The notes under the pieces: generated by a model
Database searches by the model: none
The model's input: only the letters and a program-made list of their open reading frames with translations
Told to the model about the DNA's origin: nothing
Position numbers and translations under genes: made by a program
Part shown: positions 22,954-31,936 of the stretch, piece after piece
How the letters are laid out: each line of letters starts with the position of its first letter
Position numbering within the stretch: position 1 is the stretch's first letter
DNA from: SIG714 sp964638675
Lineage (GTDB): Bacteria > Bacillota > Clostridia > Oscillospirales > CAG-272
Assembly (NCBI GenBank): GCA_964638675.1
Contig: CAZXAU010000016.1
Coordinates: 1 to 53,286 of the forward strand
DNA length: 53,286 nt
Direction of reading: 5' to 3'

Positions 22954-24789
22954 ATGAATGCAAATCAAAGTGTTAAGCTCCCGGGTGCGTTCTCACTTAT
23001 AGGAACAAACGCACTTCCTCCCATAGATAATCAGGGGGCTGTAGGTTCTTGTGCATCCCAGTCGGTCACAAGAAACCAATTTTCAAATGCGGCTACAAGA
23101 TATGCTCATTCTATCGGACTGGATACCGATAAGACATATGTTTTCGCTCCTAAGTTTTCATACAACATGTCCGGTGCTGGTACAGCCTGGGTCTATGAAT
23201 TCATTATGGATCACGGTGCACAACTTGAAAGTGAGTGTATGTTTGAGAAAAATGAAAGCGGCGGTCATATCTTTAAAAAGGGTGAAGAGGTTATCGCACA
23301 AAGTGCTATGTGGCATGTAGGCAAGGGTGAAATGAAAAAAGCTCTCAAAAACCGCCTTACCCATTTTGAACAGATATGGACGGTAAAAGAGCCGTATAAC
23401 GGTCAGCTTACGACTACCGATGTCGGAAGAGAGCTTCTGTATAAAATAAAAGAGGCTATCGTCGGCGGAAATCTTGTCGTAACCGGCGGTTATCCTTCAA
23501 GATGGATATATGCCGATATTACAGGTCTCGGCACATACGGAAAACCGGGAGAAAAAGCGATCGTTGCATCGTCGGGCAATGCAGGAGGAGGACATCAGGT
23601 AACTATTGTCGGTTATGATGATGATATCACTGCCGAATTTGCAGGTGTCGTTCTGAAAGGTGCTTTTATTGTTGCAAATTCATACGGAAGCGGCTGGATA
23701 AATAACGGATATACATATGTAATGTATGACGCTATCAATCAGGTCTCCGAACACGAAAAACTGAATGATTCAAAGGTTTATTCAGGACAGTTCTTCCTGA
23801 CACTTGATGAGGCACCCAAAATGTATACCGATATGTTGAAGAGTGCTCCGCAGATCCTTTGCATTACAAGATGCGGTGAAAAGAATGTCTGCAACGAGAG
23901 TTTTGTTACATATAATATAAAGGATAAGACAAGCGGAAAATATCTCACATATACTCAGAAGGCGGCAGACAGAGGCTTGACGCTTACAGACGAAGCAGGA
24001 GAGCAGAGCGAATTCTGCTTTATTCCCTATGAAAAGCTCTCAATTTTCCCGTCATTTGACAAAGCTGAGTATAAAGAAGAGTACGAAGGTACTTATTGGA
24101 TCTATTGCCCGAATAATGACGGCGAGAGCGACGGATACAGATTTGCTGATGCCGGACTTTCTCTGAGTGCAAGCGGAAGGGCAGTCGGGATAGCTTCGCT
24201 CAATTCGGGAAGATATCCTCAGGCAAAATCATGGACTGTCGACATTCCGGAAGATGATTCCTGCTTTGAAGCTAAGATCGGAATTGCAGCAGGTAAGGAT
24301 ACCGTGAATGAACGTGTATGGACCTTCGATCAGGTGTGCTTTACCGATTGGAGAAAAGATGTTGTTACGGGACTTCCCGAACTGTTTGCCGAGATCGATA
24401 TCGAGTGTGAAGATAGGCTTTCGTTCACCGTTGTCATGACAAGACAGGACGAATCGGGGAATACTGTTGAATATATGCCTGCACTTTTCAGATACGGCAG
24501 TGCAGGATGGAATCCGAGATATTGCAATGAAGACGAATATGTCACATTCTCAGGCATTGTCAACGGAGAAGCAGAGACCGGGACATTCGCACTTGCATAT
24601 TCCGAACTTCTCAAACGCCCCGAGGGCAAGCAGATATCAGATTATAAATGGGGATTTTCAATACAGCCTGTTAAGGGCAAAAAGGTTGCCTTCAAGGGAG
24701 CTAAGCTTTATTGGGGAAGCGGTGATGTTGTTATATCCCAGATCAAGGCAGATAAAAAAATTCAGAAAAAAACAAACTTCAGTTTTTGA
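22954..24789 (+). CDS. Papain-like C1 protease, no export signal (paralogue 1)
   Basis: This is a roughly 611-residue protein of the C1 cysteine peptidase fold. The oxyanion Gln27 and nucleophile Cys33 lie in PPIDNQGAVGSCASQS, the His is His214 (GGGHQVTIVGYDDD) and the Asn is Asn242 (VANSYGSGW, where paralogues have NSWG). An insert domain follows (YNIKDKTSGKYLTY...FCFIPYEKL, ~325-380), then a beta-rich domain (WTFDQVCFTDW...WGFSIQPVKGKKVAFKGAKLYW, ~450-600). Unlike its two neighbours it has no signal peptide or lipobox; ATG at 22954 with AAAGGTG fits, and the protein opens directly with the catalytic domain. It also lacks their lectin-like C-terminus. It is either cytoplasmic or a shortened copy. 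Substrate unknown. Confidence 0.82.
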   Translation: MNANQSVKLPGAFSLIGTNALPPIDNQGAVGSCASQSVTRNQFSNAATRYAHSIGLDTDKTYVFAPKFSYNMSGAGTAWVYEFIMDHGAQLESECMFEKNESGGHIFKKGEEVIAQSAMWHVGKGEMKKALKNRLTHFEQIWTVKEPYNGQLTTTDVGRELLYKIKEAIVGGNLVVTGGYPSRWIYADITGLGTYGKPGEKAIVASSGNAGGGHQVTIVGYDDDITAEFAGVVLKGAFIVANSYGSGWINNGYTYVMYDAINQVSEHEKLNDSKVYSGQFFLTLDEAPKMYTDMLKSAPQILCITRCGEKNVCNESFVTYNIKDKTSGKYLTYTQKAADRGLTLTDEAGEQSEFCFIPYEKLSIFPSFDKAEYKEEYEGTYWIYCPNNDGESDGYRFADAGLSLSASGRAVGIASLNSGRYPQAKSWTVDIPEDDSCFEAKIGIAAGKDTVNERVWTFDQVCFTDWRKDVVTGLPELFAEIDIECEDRLSFTVVMTRQDESGNTVEYMPALFRYGSAGWNPRYCNEDEYVTFSGIVNGEAETGTFALAYSELLKRPEGKQISDYKWGFSIQPVKGKKVAFKGAKLYWGSGDVVISQIKADKKIQKKTNFSF

Positions 24790-24868
24790 TTATGACATTA
24801 TAAGCCACTGAACGGCGATTTTGTTCGATATAATTCGATCTGCCGTTTCTGAAAAATAATACAGAATG

Positions 24869-24896
24869 TTTACAGCGATCTTCGCGTAAATATATA
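24869..24896 (+). promoter_or_regulatory. Possible promoter of the second C1 protease
   Basis: TTTACA (24869-24874), a 16-bp spacer and TATATA (24891-24896) lie about 98 bp upstream of the start codon. An imperfect hairpin with ACGGC/GCCGT arms (about 24810-24848) may end the preceding gene, so the three protease genes need not form one transcript. Confidence 0.45.
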
Positions 24897-24993
24897 TTTG
24901 AATCTGAAAACAAAATTGCGGATCTCATTGCACAGTAATACGGATTCATGAGTTTTGTCGGTAGGATCAACAAGAAAGGAAAGGTCTGTAATA

Positions 24994-27732
24994 ATGAGCA
25001 GAAAAATTCTGAGCATATTAATGCTTATCGTTATCGTTCTTCCGTTACTTGTCGCATGTAATACGACAGGAAGTGAGACGACCGAACCGGCGTCGGTTAC
25101 ACCTACAGTTGATGTAACATCGCAGAAAACGCCCGAAGCGACGCTGACACCCACTCCCACACCCACACCAGAAGAACCGCTACCTTCTTCTTCCACACTT
25201 GTAGGATCGGTATACATGCCTCCTATAGATAATCAGGGAAACATTGGTTCGTGTTCTGCTGAATCGGTTACATATATGCAGTTTACCATTGCGGTTGCAC
25301 AGTATATGAACAATGTGGTTGGAGATAAGAACTGGAAACCCTCGACCGGAAATAAGAAGTATATTTTCTCACCTAAATTCACATTTGTTTATTCAGGTGC
25401 CGGAACAGGCTACAGCTACGATATCCTGGTAGATCAGGGATGCCTCCCTCTCTCCAAGAGCACGTTCAAGAAAAGCGGTACGGCGTCAGTACTCAACGAC
25501 CCGATGTCCAGAAAATGGGACGTTGATACCTCAGGACTTATGGCTGAGTCGCTTAAATACCGTCTGAAGAGCTATTCGGAAGTTGATTTCAATGTATTTA
25601 ATTACGATTTCACTACCGAAACAGGAAAAAAACATATAGAAAAGATCAAGAGATATATCAACAACGGAAACGCTGTTTCTGTTTGCGGATGGTCATCATA
25701 TTGGAAGTACACTGATATCGAAAATCCCGGGACTCTTGGAAAAGCAAAAGACAAAGTTATTTGGGCGGGTCTCAAAGAGCCCAACTCCACAAGCGACGGA
25801 AACCATGCTATATGTCTTGTGGGATATGATGATGAAATCACATGCCGTATTGCCGGAGTCGAACTCAAAGGTGCATTCTGCCTTGCCAACTCATGGGGAA
25901 ACTGGTGCAACAACGGATTTGTATGGATCATGTATGATTCATTCAACAGAGTTTCTGGTCATCCCGAGCTTGCTGAGAGCGGATTTTATTCACAGCGACT
26001 TGCCTTCTACTCGAATGCAGATGCAGGAGAAGCAAGAATAAAAGCACCGTATAACAACACAACCGAAAATATGCAGATGATATTCACAAAGACAGGCGAC
26101 AGCGCTACTGTTGAAGGTAAGGATTATCCTGTATATACAATTAAGGACAGAGCTTATGAAAATTATCTCGGTTACTCGACGGGAGCTGTATGGAAAAAGA
26201 CAGCCGATGCCGATTGCTCGTTCGTCCTCGTTCCTTTTGAAGACTATTCACAGTGGAACGGATACAAGTTTGACGAGAACGGAAAATTCAGGGAAGTGAG
26301 CTACAAGGACTCCTTCCTCGTTGTTGCCGTCAATAAATATAAGAGTTTAAGTTCAAATGCCTTTGTTACGGCAGGCAGCAGCTATACATCTTCGCTCGGA
26401 AGAGTTGTTGATATTTCAGCTGTTTCAACAGATCTTGTTATCAATCAGGCATTTATGATCTGCGGTTACAAGGCTGATGAAGAAAGCTTTACAAGCTCGC
26501 TCAAGCTCTTCAACGATTATACAGGACAGAAAGACATTGAAAGAACCGGAACACTCTACCGCACGAGCTTTATTTCATGGGATACCGATGTAATAGTTGA
26601 TGCACCCAACCTTATAATTGAGGCTGAAATTGACTCTGTAAAGAGAGAGGCACTTTGGGTCACTCTCTACAGATGCGATAAAGACGGAAACATGGTTTCG
26701 AGAACACCTCAGGTTATAATGAACAGTAAGACGTCCACATCGGACATGGATGCTGACGGCGGAGATACAAGATTCGACGGAAAAGCATCTGACGACACAT
26801 TCTGTAAAGGATATCTTGCATTCGGATACAACGACCTTTGCGAACTCGGAAAAGATTACAGTTATGATGAGCTCCTTTGGGGAATCAACATCACAGGAAA
26901 CATGAGAGGTGTAAAGGTCAAAGGTCTGAAGCTTATGACACTTGACGGTGAAGTGATCGCACAGCTGAAACTCAACGACGATGAACCGGCAATGTTCAAC
27001 GGAAAGAGCCGTTCGTTCATCCTTGCACCGAGTGATAATATCACTGAATATTCGGGTGCCGCAGGATCAACAGGTCTGCTTTACAGCCAATCGGCAGGAA
27101 AGTATGTAAACAATACATCAGGAGCAAAGCTGAGTCTCGGCGGTGATCTCAATAAAAAGAGCTCAATGAGATTTGTGGGACAGCCGGACGGAACGACACG
27201 CATCTTTATGGATAATATAGACGGCGGAGAGACATGGGTACTTGATATCAGCGGCAAAAATATTGAAGAAGGAACTGAGGTCAAAATCAATAAGAATTCG
27301 ACTACAAGAACCACTCAGGAGTGGCTGATACAGAAGATTGGCAAGGGCACATTCAAAATCGTACTTGCATCAGATCCTACCTATATGGTCACATGCAATA
27401 AGTCCACAGGAAAGCTTACGCTTACAAAGAATTATTCGGAAAACTGTGTATGGACGACAAAATCCGATACAACGCTTGAATTCGCCGTGAAAGCCGAGAA
27501 GGTCAGCGACGGAATCAAGATCACCGGAAAGACTCCTGAAAAATATACATCCGGAGATATCGAAGTCAGGATCACAGCTCAAGACGGAACATATTACGGG
27601 GAAGCACTTAAGCTCACTCCCAAGAACGGAGAGTTTGAAACAAAAGTTACACTTCCCGAAGGAACATATCTCTTCAGTGCATACTACGAAGGGGAAGTAT
27701 ACGGATTTGAATATGTCCTCGTTATTAAATAA
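24994..27732 (+). CDS. Papain-like C1 protease lipoprotein (paralogue 2)
   Basis: This 912-residue lipoprotein has signal and lipobox LLVAC (Cys22), then a Thr/Pro linker rich in TPTP. The C1 domain has Gln81-Cys87 (IDNQGNIGSCSAES), His271 (DGNHAICLVGYDDE) and Asn299 (LANSWG). Next come an insert domain (YTIKDRAYENYLGYS...VLVPFEDYSQW), the beta-rich domain shared with the neighbours (SFISWDTDVIVDAPNLIIEAEI...LLWGINITGNMRG) and a ricin-like beta-trefoil region (YVLD-type ISGKNIEEGTEVKI...QEWLIQKIGKGTFKIV). A final beta domain ends VYGFEYVLVIK. It is probably anchored outside the membrane and binds glycans through the trefoil. Start is ATG at 24994 after AAAGGAAAGG. Confidence 0.85.
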   Translation: MSRKILSILMLIVIVLPLLVACNTTGSETTEPASVTPTVDVTSQKTPEATLTPTPTPTPEEPLPSSSTLVGSVYMPPIDNQGNIGSCSAESVTYMQFTIAVAQYMNNVVGDKNWKPSTGNKKYIFSPKFTFVYSGAGTGYSYDILVDQGCLPLSKSTFKKSGTASVLNDPMSRKWDVDTSGLMAESLKYRLKSYSEVDFNVFNYDFTTETGKKHIEKIKRYINNGNAVSVCGWSSYWKYTDIENPGTLGKAKDKVIWAGLKEPNSTSDGNHAICLVGYDDEITCRIAGVELKGAFCLANSWGNWCNNGFVWIMYDSFNRVSGHPELAESGFYSQRLAFYSNADAGEARIKAPYNNTTENMQMIFTKTGDSATVEGKDYPVYTIKDRAYENYLGYSTGAVWKKTADADCSFVLVPFEDYSQWNGYKFDENGKFREVSYKDSFLVVAVNKYKSLSSNAFVTAGSSYTSSLGRVVDISAVSTDLVINQAFMICGYKADEESFTSSLKLFNDYTGQKDIERTGTLYRTSFISWDTDVIVDAPNLIIEAEIDSVKREALWVTLYRCDKDGNMVSRTPQVIMNSKTSTSDMDADGGDTRFDGKASDDTFCKGYLAFGYNDLCELGKDYSYDELLWGINITGNMRGVKVKGLKLMTLDGEVIAQLKLNDDEPAMFNGKSRSFILAPSDNITEYSGAAGSTGLLYSQSAGKYVNNTSGAKLSLGGDLNKKSSMRFVGQPDGTTRIFMDNIDGGETWVLDISGKNIEEGTEVKINKNSTTRTTQEWLIQKIGKGTFKIVLASDPTYMVTCNKSTGKLTLTKNYSENCVWTTKSDTTLEFAVKAEKVSDGIKITGKTPEKYTSGDIEVRITAQDGTYYGEALKLTPKNGEFETKVTLPEGTYLFSAYYEGEVYGFEYVLVIK

Positions 27733-27792
27733 CAAAAACATCAGTTTAATGTTAATGACGGAGACTGTCTGAACAAACAAATTGTAATTTAC

Positions 27793-27818
27793 CGCTCAGC
27801 GTCATCTGGCGCTGAGCG
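27793..27818. repeat. Perfect 9-bp hairpin between protease genes
   Basis: CGCTCAGCG and CGCTGAGCG pair across an 8-nt loop. No T-run follows on either strand, so it is not a classical terminator. It could stabilise the 3' end of the upstream message or mark a processing site. Confidence 0.5.
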
Positions 27819-27868
27819 AAATATTCCGGGAAATCCGTGAAATAAAAATATTCTGAAAGGAAAAAATT

Positions 27869-30121
27869 ATGCAGCGCAAAATTTTAGCATTGCTTCTTGC
27901 GGTATTGACCTGCTTTTCTATAGTAGCTCTTGCCGCTTGCAACAGCCAAACACCCACAACCACTGAAACCGAAACAGTTTCTCCGACGACGACCACGCCT
28001 TCATCGGCAGTGACAAGCGAAGCACCGTTTACAGGAACTGTTGTCAACCCGTTTGAGAATGAAGTTTCTGCCGGAAAACCGAAAAAGGAACATCAGACTC
28101 TCACCGAAATTCCTTCGTATTATACACTGGTTGGATCTACGACCCTTCCCCCTGTAGAGAATCAGGGAGCGGTTGGATCATGTGCTTCCGAATCTGTGGC
28201 GTATATGCAGTTTACTAATGCAGTAGCTCAGTATGTACAGAATGTTTTAGGTGACAAGAACTGGACGCCTTCAAAGGGAAGTATCACCGATACTACCAAT
28301 CCGAACAACAAATATATTTTCTCTCCCAAATTCACATATCTTTTCTCAAGTGCAGGTACTGCATGGGTATACAACATACTTATGGATCATGGATGTGCAA
28401 CTATTGACTATTCGATGTTCCACAAGAACGGAACAGGCTCAGTGATTCAGAGCGGTACCGGATTCTATAAAGAATCACTTAAGTGGGATGTCCAGGAAGG
28501 CGAGCTTCTCAAGGCATTGCAGTTCAGAGTTACAAATTATGAACAGATCTGGTGCACTCAGGAGCCTTACGCCGGCAAACTGACAACATCTGAAGCTGGA
28601 TTAAAGCTTATCAACAAGATCAAGGAAGCTGTTGCATCCGGAAATGTAGTTGTAACAGGCGGATATCCGAGCAGATGGCAGACAAGCTCAGTAATCGATA
28701 AGGGAAACCTCGGAAAACTCGGCGATAAAATTATCAGCTATTCGCTTGCTGAGGGTGACGGCGGACACCAGGTATGTATTGTCGGATATGATGACGACAT
28801 TACAGCTAAGGTTGGCAGTCAGATCCTTAAGGGAGCATTCCTTATGGTCAACTCATGGGGAGAATCCTACGGCAACAAAGGATATATCTGGGTATCGTAT
28901 GATGCATTGAATACCGTTTCGGAATACGAAGAGCTCAATGACGAAAAATATAAGAGGGGATGGACATTTGACCAATTCTGCTTCACATATTGGGATTGCG
29001 ATATTACAAGCGGACTCCCCGAGATCATGGCAGAGGTTGAAATTGAAGCTGACGACCGTGAAAACTTTTATATGGTGCTTACACGTGAGGATGCATCTGG
29101 AGTAGTTGAAACTCATATGCCGTACCTCTTCTACTACGGTGCGGGAAATTCAAAAATCCATGACAATTACGGTGTTACAAACTTCGGCGGAGATGTCAAT
29201 ACCGGAACAAAAGACACCGGATATTTCACACTGAGCTACGAAAGACTTACTTCACTTATTCCCTCAAATAAAACGGTCAACGATTATATTTGGGGAGTAA
29301 AGGTATATACTCTGGACACGAAAAAGACTGTTACAGTTAAATCTCTTAAGCTTTTGAATTCAAAACAGGAAGTTCTGTCTGAGGTAAAACCGACAGGATC
29401 AATGTCTGTTCTTGAAGGCGGGAAGGATGTATACTATAAATTCAAACTCACCGAACAAACTGCAAATTATACTGTGAACGGACAGTTTTTACTTCTTAAC
29501 GGTTCTGAATATCTCGTTGATAACAGAAATCATTTTGTAACAGGGAATTCAATTGATAAAGCACTCAAGCTTAGTATTGTGTACGACATAGAGAGCAATA
29601 CATATGCAATCAAGAAGAGCTCAACCGAGAGCTATGTGCTTGACATCTCCGGAAAGGAGATTGCTTCGGATGTCGAGGTTCGTCTGAACGCAAAATCAGA
29701 CACAAGACCGAACCAGGTATGGAAGCTTTATGATTACGGCGACGGAACATTCGCTATTTACCTTGCAAACACAGACAATAACGGCGTATGGTATGCTGTC
29801 GGACTTAAAGACGGCAAGACAGTGCTTGTTACCGGAGATGAGATCGAGAAATACGGTAAGTGGAAGGCAGTTAATACGACTACCGAAAAAATTACAGTTG
29901 ATCTGACATCATCTGACGGTGAATACAAGCTTACCGTGAACAACAACTATGTTAATGCTGACATTACATCGATTGAAGTTCTGAATCAGTCAGGAGAAAG
30001 CGTAAAGGCAGGTATTGAGAGCGGAAAAGAAGCCGAGCTCGGAAAGCTTACCGCCGGAACGTATTCTGTTGTTGTAGATCATCCGACAATGTCGCTTGTA
30101 TATTACTTCGTTGTAGAATAA
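27869..30121 (+). CDS. Papain-like C1 protease lipoprotein (paralogue 3)
   Basis: This 750-residue lipoprotein has lipobox LAAC (Cys24) and a Thr-rich linker. The C1 domain has Gln99-Cys105 (VENQGAVGSCASES), His300 (GGHQVCIVGYDDD) and Asn328 (VNSWGESYGNKG). The shared beta-rich domain follows directly (WTFDQFCFTYWDCDITSGLPEIMAEVEIEA), without the insert domain of paralogues 1 and 2. A ricin-like trefoil (YVLDISGKEIASDVEVRL...NQVWKLYDYGDGTFAIYL) and a terminal beta domain (SLVYYFVVE) close the protein. The catalytic half is closest to paralogue 1 (FEQIW/YEQIW and GGYPSRW in both), the C-terminal half to paralogue 2. Start is ATG at 27869 after GAAAGGA. The gene ends at a strong terminator. Confidence 0.87.
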   Translation: MQRKILALLLAVLTCFSIVALAACNSQTPTTTETETVSPTTTTPSSAVTSEAPFTGTVVNPFENEVSAGKPKKEHQTLTEIPSYYTLVGSTTLPPVENQGAVGSCASESVAYMQFTNAVAQYVQNVLGDKNWTPSKGSITDTTNPNNKYIFSPKFTYLFSSAGTAWVYNILMDHGCATIDYSMFHKNGTGSVIQSGTGFYKESLKWDVQEGELLKALQFRVTNYEQIWCTQEPYAGKLTTSEAGLKLINKIKEAVASGNVVVTGGYPSRWQTSSVIDKGNLGKLGDKIISYSLAEGDGGHQVCIVGYDDDITAKVGSQILKGAFLMVNSWGESYGNKGYIWVSYDALNTVSEYEELNDEKYKRGWTFDQFCFTYWDCDITSGLPEIMAEVEIEADDRENFYMVLTREDASGVVETHMPYLFYYGAGNSKIHDNYGVTNFGGDVNTGTKDTGYFTLSYERLTSLIPSNKTVNDYIWGVKVYTLDTKKTVTVKSLKLLNSKQEVLSEVKPTGSMSVLEGGKDVYYKFKLTEQTANYTVNGQFLLLNGSEYLVDNRNHFVTGNSIDKALKLSIVYDIESNTYAIKKSSTESYVLDISGKEIASDVEVRLNAKSDTRPNQVWKLYDYGDGTFAIYLANTDNNGVWYAVGLKDGKTVLVTGDEIEKYGKWKAVNTTTEKITVDLTSSDGEYKLTVNNNYVNADITSIEVLNQSGESVKAGIESGKEAELGKLTAGTYSVVVDHPTMSLVYYFVVE

Positions 30122-30186
30122 AATTAAAATAAGTTCTCAGTCTTTATCCTGTTATGTATTTACAGATAAAGACAGATACAAATAAG

Positions 30187-30217
30187 GAAGCGATCCGGAA
30201 ACGGATTGCTTCTTTTT
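30187..30217 (+). terminator. Terminator of the protease cluster
   Basis: GAAGCGATCCG-GAAA-CGGATTGCTTC forms an 11-bp stem with a GAAA loop (one G-T pair), followed by TTTTT. An additional hairpin (GTCTTTATC...GATAAAGAC, about 30138-30172) precedes it. Confidence 0.9.
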
Positions 30218-30735
30218 AAATTCAGCTTCTGGCAAATATATTTCACACAGAGGTGAACCTTACGATATAAGTCATATCGTATTATGTATTTTGCATGGCG
30301 TTTAGAAGTGATCTGCATCTCGTGTGTGCGTTGATAGCTTCTTTGGGCAGAGATATATGTAAATATATGTGTGCATATGTATTATTCGCAATACAGCATG
30401 AGTATTTTGTTCTCAGAAGTTTTTGTGTTTTAAAAAATGACGGTGGAATAAATATTTATACAGATATACTCATATACTCATAATCAGTATAACTTCATGA
30501 TAGTGGATATATCCAAATAATAACTTTGAAAATATAAGCGATCCTTGATAGGGAAGGGAGCCAGCATATGACGTTTTTTGATTTTCAATGCAAAGTAAAT
30601 TTTTGAGTATCAAGTGATATTATTGATGTGTCAATTCCTGAGTGCAAGTGATACTGGTGATATCCTATGACTTAACCGTTTGAGTGTGAGCGATATTGTC
30701 GATGCCCTGTGCCTTGGCAATTTGAGAAGAATAAA
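30218..30735. other. Intergenic DNA with a degenerate tandem motif
   Basis: I found no gene. From about 30602 to 30725 a loose motif of roughly 40 nt recurs: TTGAGTATCAAGTGATATT, TGAGTGCAAGTGATACTGG, TTTGAGTGTGAGCGATATTG and a last partial TTTGAGAAG. Copies diverge too much for a CRISPR array or an active repeat. The open frame at 30295-30483 has no ribosome site and unusual composition. Confidence 0.4.
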
Positions 30736-30736
30736 A

Positions 30737-30769
30737 AAAGGGAACATCCCCAAAGGAGATATTCCCTTT
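30737..30769 (-). terminator. Terminator of the orphan lipoprotein gene
   Basis: On the minus strand AAAGGGAATATCTCC pairs imperfectly with GGGATGTTCCCTTT and is followed by seven T, about 35 nt after the stop codon. Confidence 0.85.
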
Positions 30770-30804
30770 ATAAGTATGAAGCAAACTATTTGATATAAGA
30801 TCAA

Positions 30805-31635
30805 TTAGCTGTTTTTGCCTACCCATTCGCCCTTTGCGCTGAAGCCGTGGCTCTGAGCGTTTGCTGTATCGCTTGCAGTTACTGTAACACCGTCATTTGC
30901 TGTGTATCCATCTGCTCTGTTGTGTGCAGTCCAGAAATCATTGTAAAGACCAACCATTTCGAAGAGCTGTTCTTCCCAAGTGATGTTGTATGTTGCGAAT
31001 ACCTGAACTTCTTCACCCTTGACGATCTGCATAACGAGCATGTATTCATGATCAACTTCAAATGCTGTAAGAAGGTTTCCTTCAGCACAAGATCCAACGA
31101 GAGGTCTGTAGATGATATTGCCGTTCGGCAGTGCGTTGTAAACTGTTTCGCATGTTGTGGTGTAAGGACCCTTCCATGCATCGTCTTCGCCTGTAATATC
31201 TGCATACCAGAAAACGAATGAGTACTGGTAGTCAGGAGTTCCTACGCCTTCAGAAGCATCATAGTCTTCCTTGTTGACGCAAAGTGTTCCCTGCAGGAAG
31301 GCACGGGGAGCCCACTGCTCATTTCCTTCGAACGGCCAAACTTCAAAAGCTTTTCCGTAAACATCGCCGGGAACCATCTTGTCTATGCCACCGAACTGTG
31401 CCCAGATATCTTCTTCTTCGGTATTGGGATCAGTAGTGGGCTGACCACTTGTAGCGGGTGTCGTGTCGACAGAGGCAGGGGTTGTTATGGGAGCCTCGGT
31501 CTTCTTACTTTCTGTTGTCTTAGGTGCAGAAGTCGTCTTAGCGGGTGTTTTGGTTTCTACAGTAGGTGTGCAGGAAGCAAGAGCTGCTACCAGCATAATT
31601 ACTGCTACAACCAACGCCAAAATGCGTTTTGTCAT
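30805..31635 (-). CDS. Secreted lipoprotein of unknown function
   Basis: This 276-residue protein has a lipoprotein signal (Cys22, ALASC), a 55-residue Thr/Lys/Pro linker and a compact C-terminal domain (~75-276) rich in aromatic residues (WPFEGNEQWAPRAFLQGTL, FVFWYADITGEDDAWKGPY, YNITWEEQLFEMVGLYNDFW). I do not recognise the domain. The N-terminal architecture is the same style as in the adjacent proteases and CotH lipoproteins, which suggests a common surface programme. An almost ideal sigma-A promoter (31687-31715), GGAGG ribosome site and strong terminator suggest high expression. Start is ATG at 31635. Confidence 0.8.
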   Translation of the reverse strand: MTKRILALVVAVIMLVAALASCTPTVETKTPAKTTSAPKTTESKKTEAPITTPASVDTTPATSGQPTTDPNTEEEDIWAQFGGIDKMVPGDVYGKAFEVWPFEGNEQWAPRAFLQGTLCVNKEDYDASEGVGTPDYQYSFVFWYADITGEDDAWKGPYTTTCETVYNALPNGNIIYRPLVGSCAEGNLLTAFEVDHEYMLVMQIVKGEEVQVFATYNITWEEQLFEMVGLYNDFWTAHNRADGYTANDGVTVTASDTANAQSHGFSAKGEWVGKNS

Positions 31636-31686
31636 TTTGTGATTCCTCCAAAATAATTAATTTATCTGTACTTTTAGTACTGCCTT

Positions 31687-31715
31687 ATTATAACAGATTA
31701 TTTTTCATTTGTCAA
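31687..31715 (-). promoter_or_regulatory. Consensus sigma-A promoter of the orphan lipoprotein
   Basis: On the minus strand TTGACA (31710-31715), exactly 17 bp, then TATAAT (31687-31692): both hexamers are perfect. A small dyad GTACT-AAA-AGTAC follows at the expected transcript start. Confidence 0.9.
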
Positions 31716-31936
31716 CACTAATTTTATTTAAATTGAGATTTTTGTTTATTTTAACCAATTTTTTTAAAAAACTTTTTTTTGGAAAAAAACGGCGAGTTTT
31801 TGGGGGACTTTTATATGTGAAAAAAAGTCTGTAATGATGAATTATTCAGAAAAAGAGATATTCAGGAAATACAGTGCAAATAGCGACTTTTTACTGCCTT
31901 AATTTATATAAGAAAAACAATTTTCATTGATTCTCA
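31716..31936. other. AT-rich divergent intergenic region
   Basis: The region is very AT-rich with long T and A runs (for example 31751-31790), between the divergent lipoprotein and spoIIGA genes. I see no gene. Apart from the promoters at its two ends nothing can be assigned. Confidence 0.5.

Noticed and set aside
30295..30483. 62-residue open frame on the plus strand
   Set aside because: It lacks a ribosome site and has atypical composition; it lies between two terminators with no promoter that I can see.
30602..30725. CRISPR array
   Set aside because: Units are degenerate and lack uniform repeats or spacers, and no cas gene is present.
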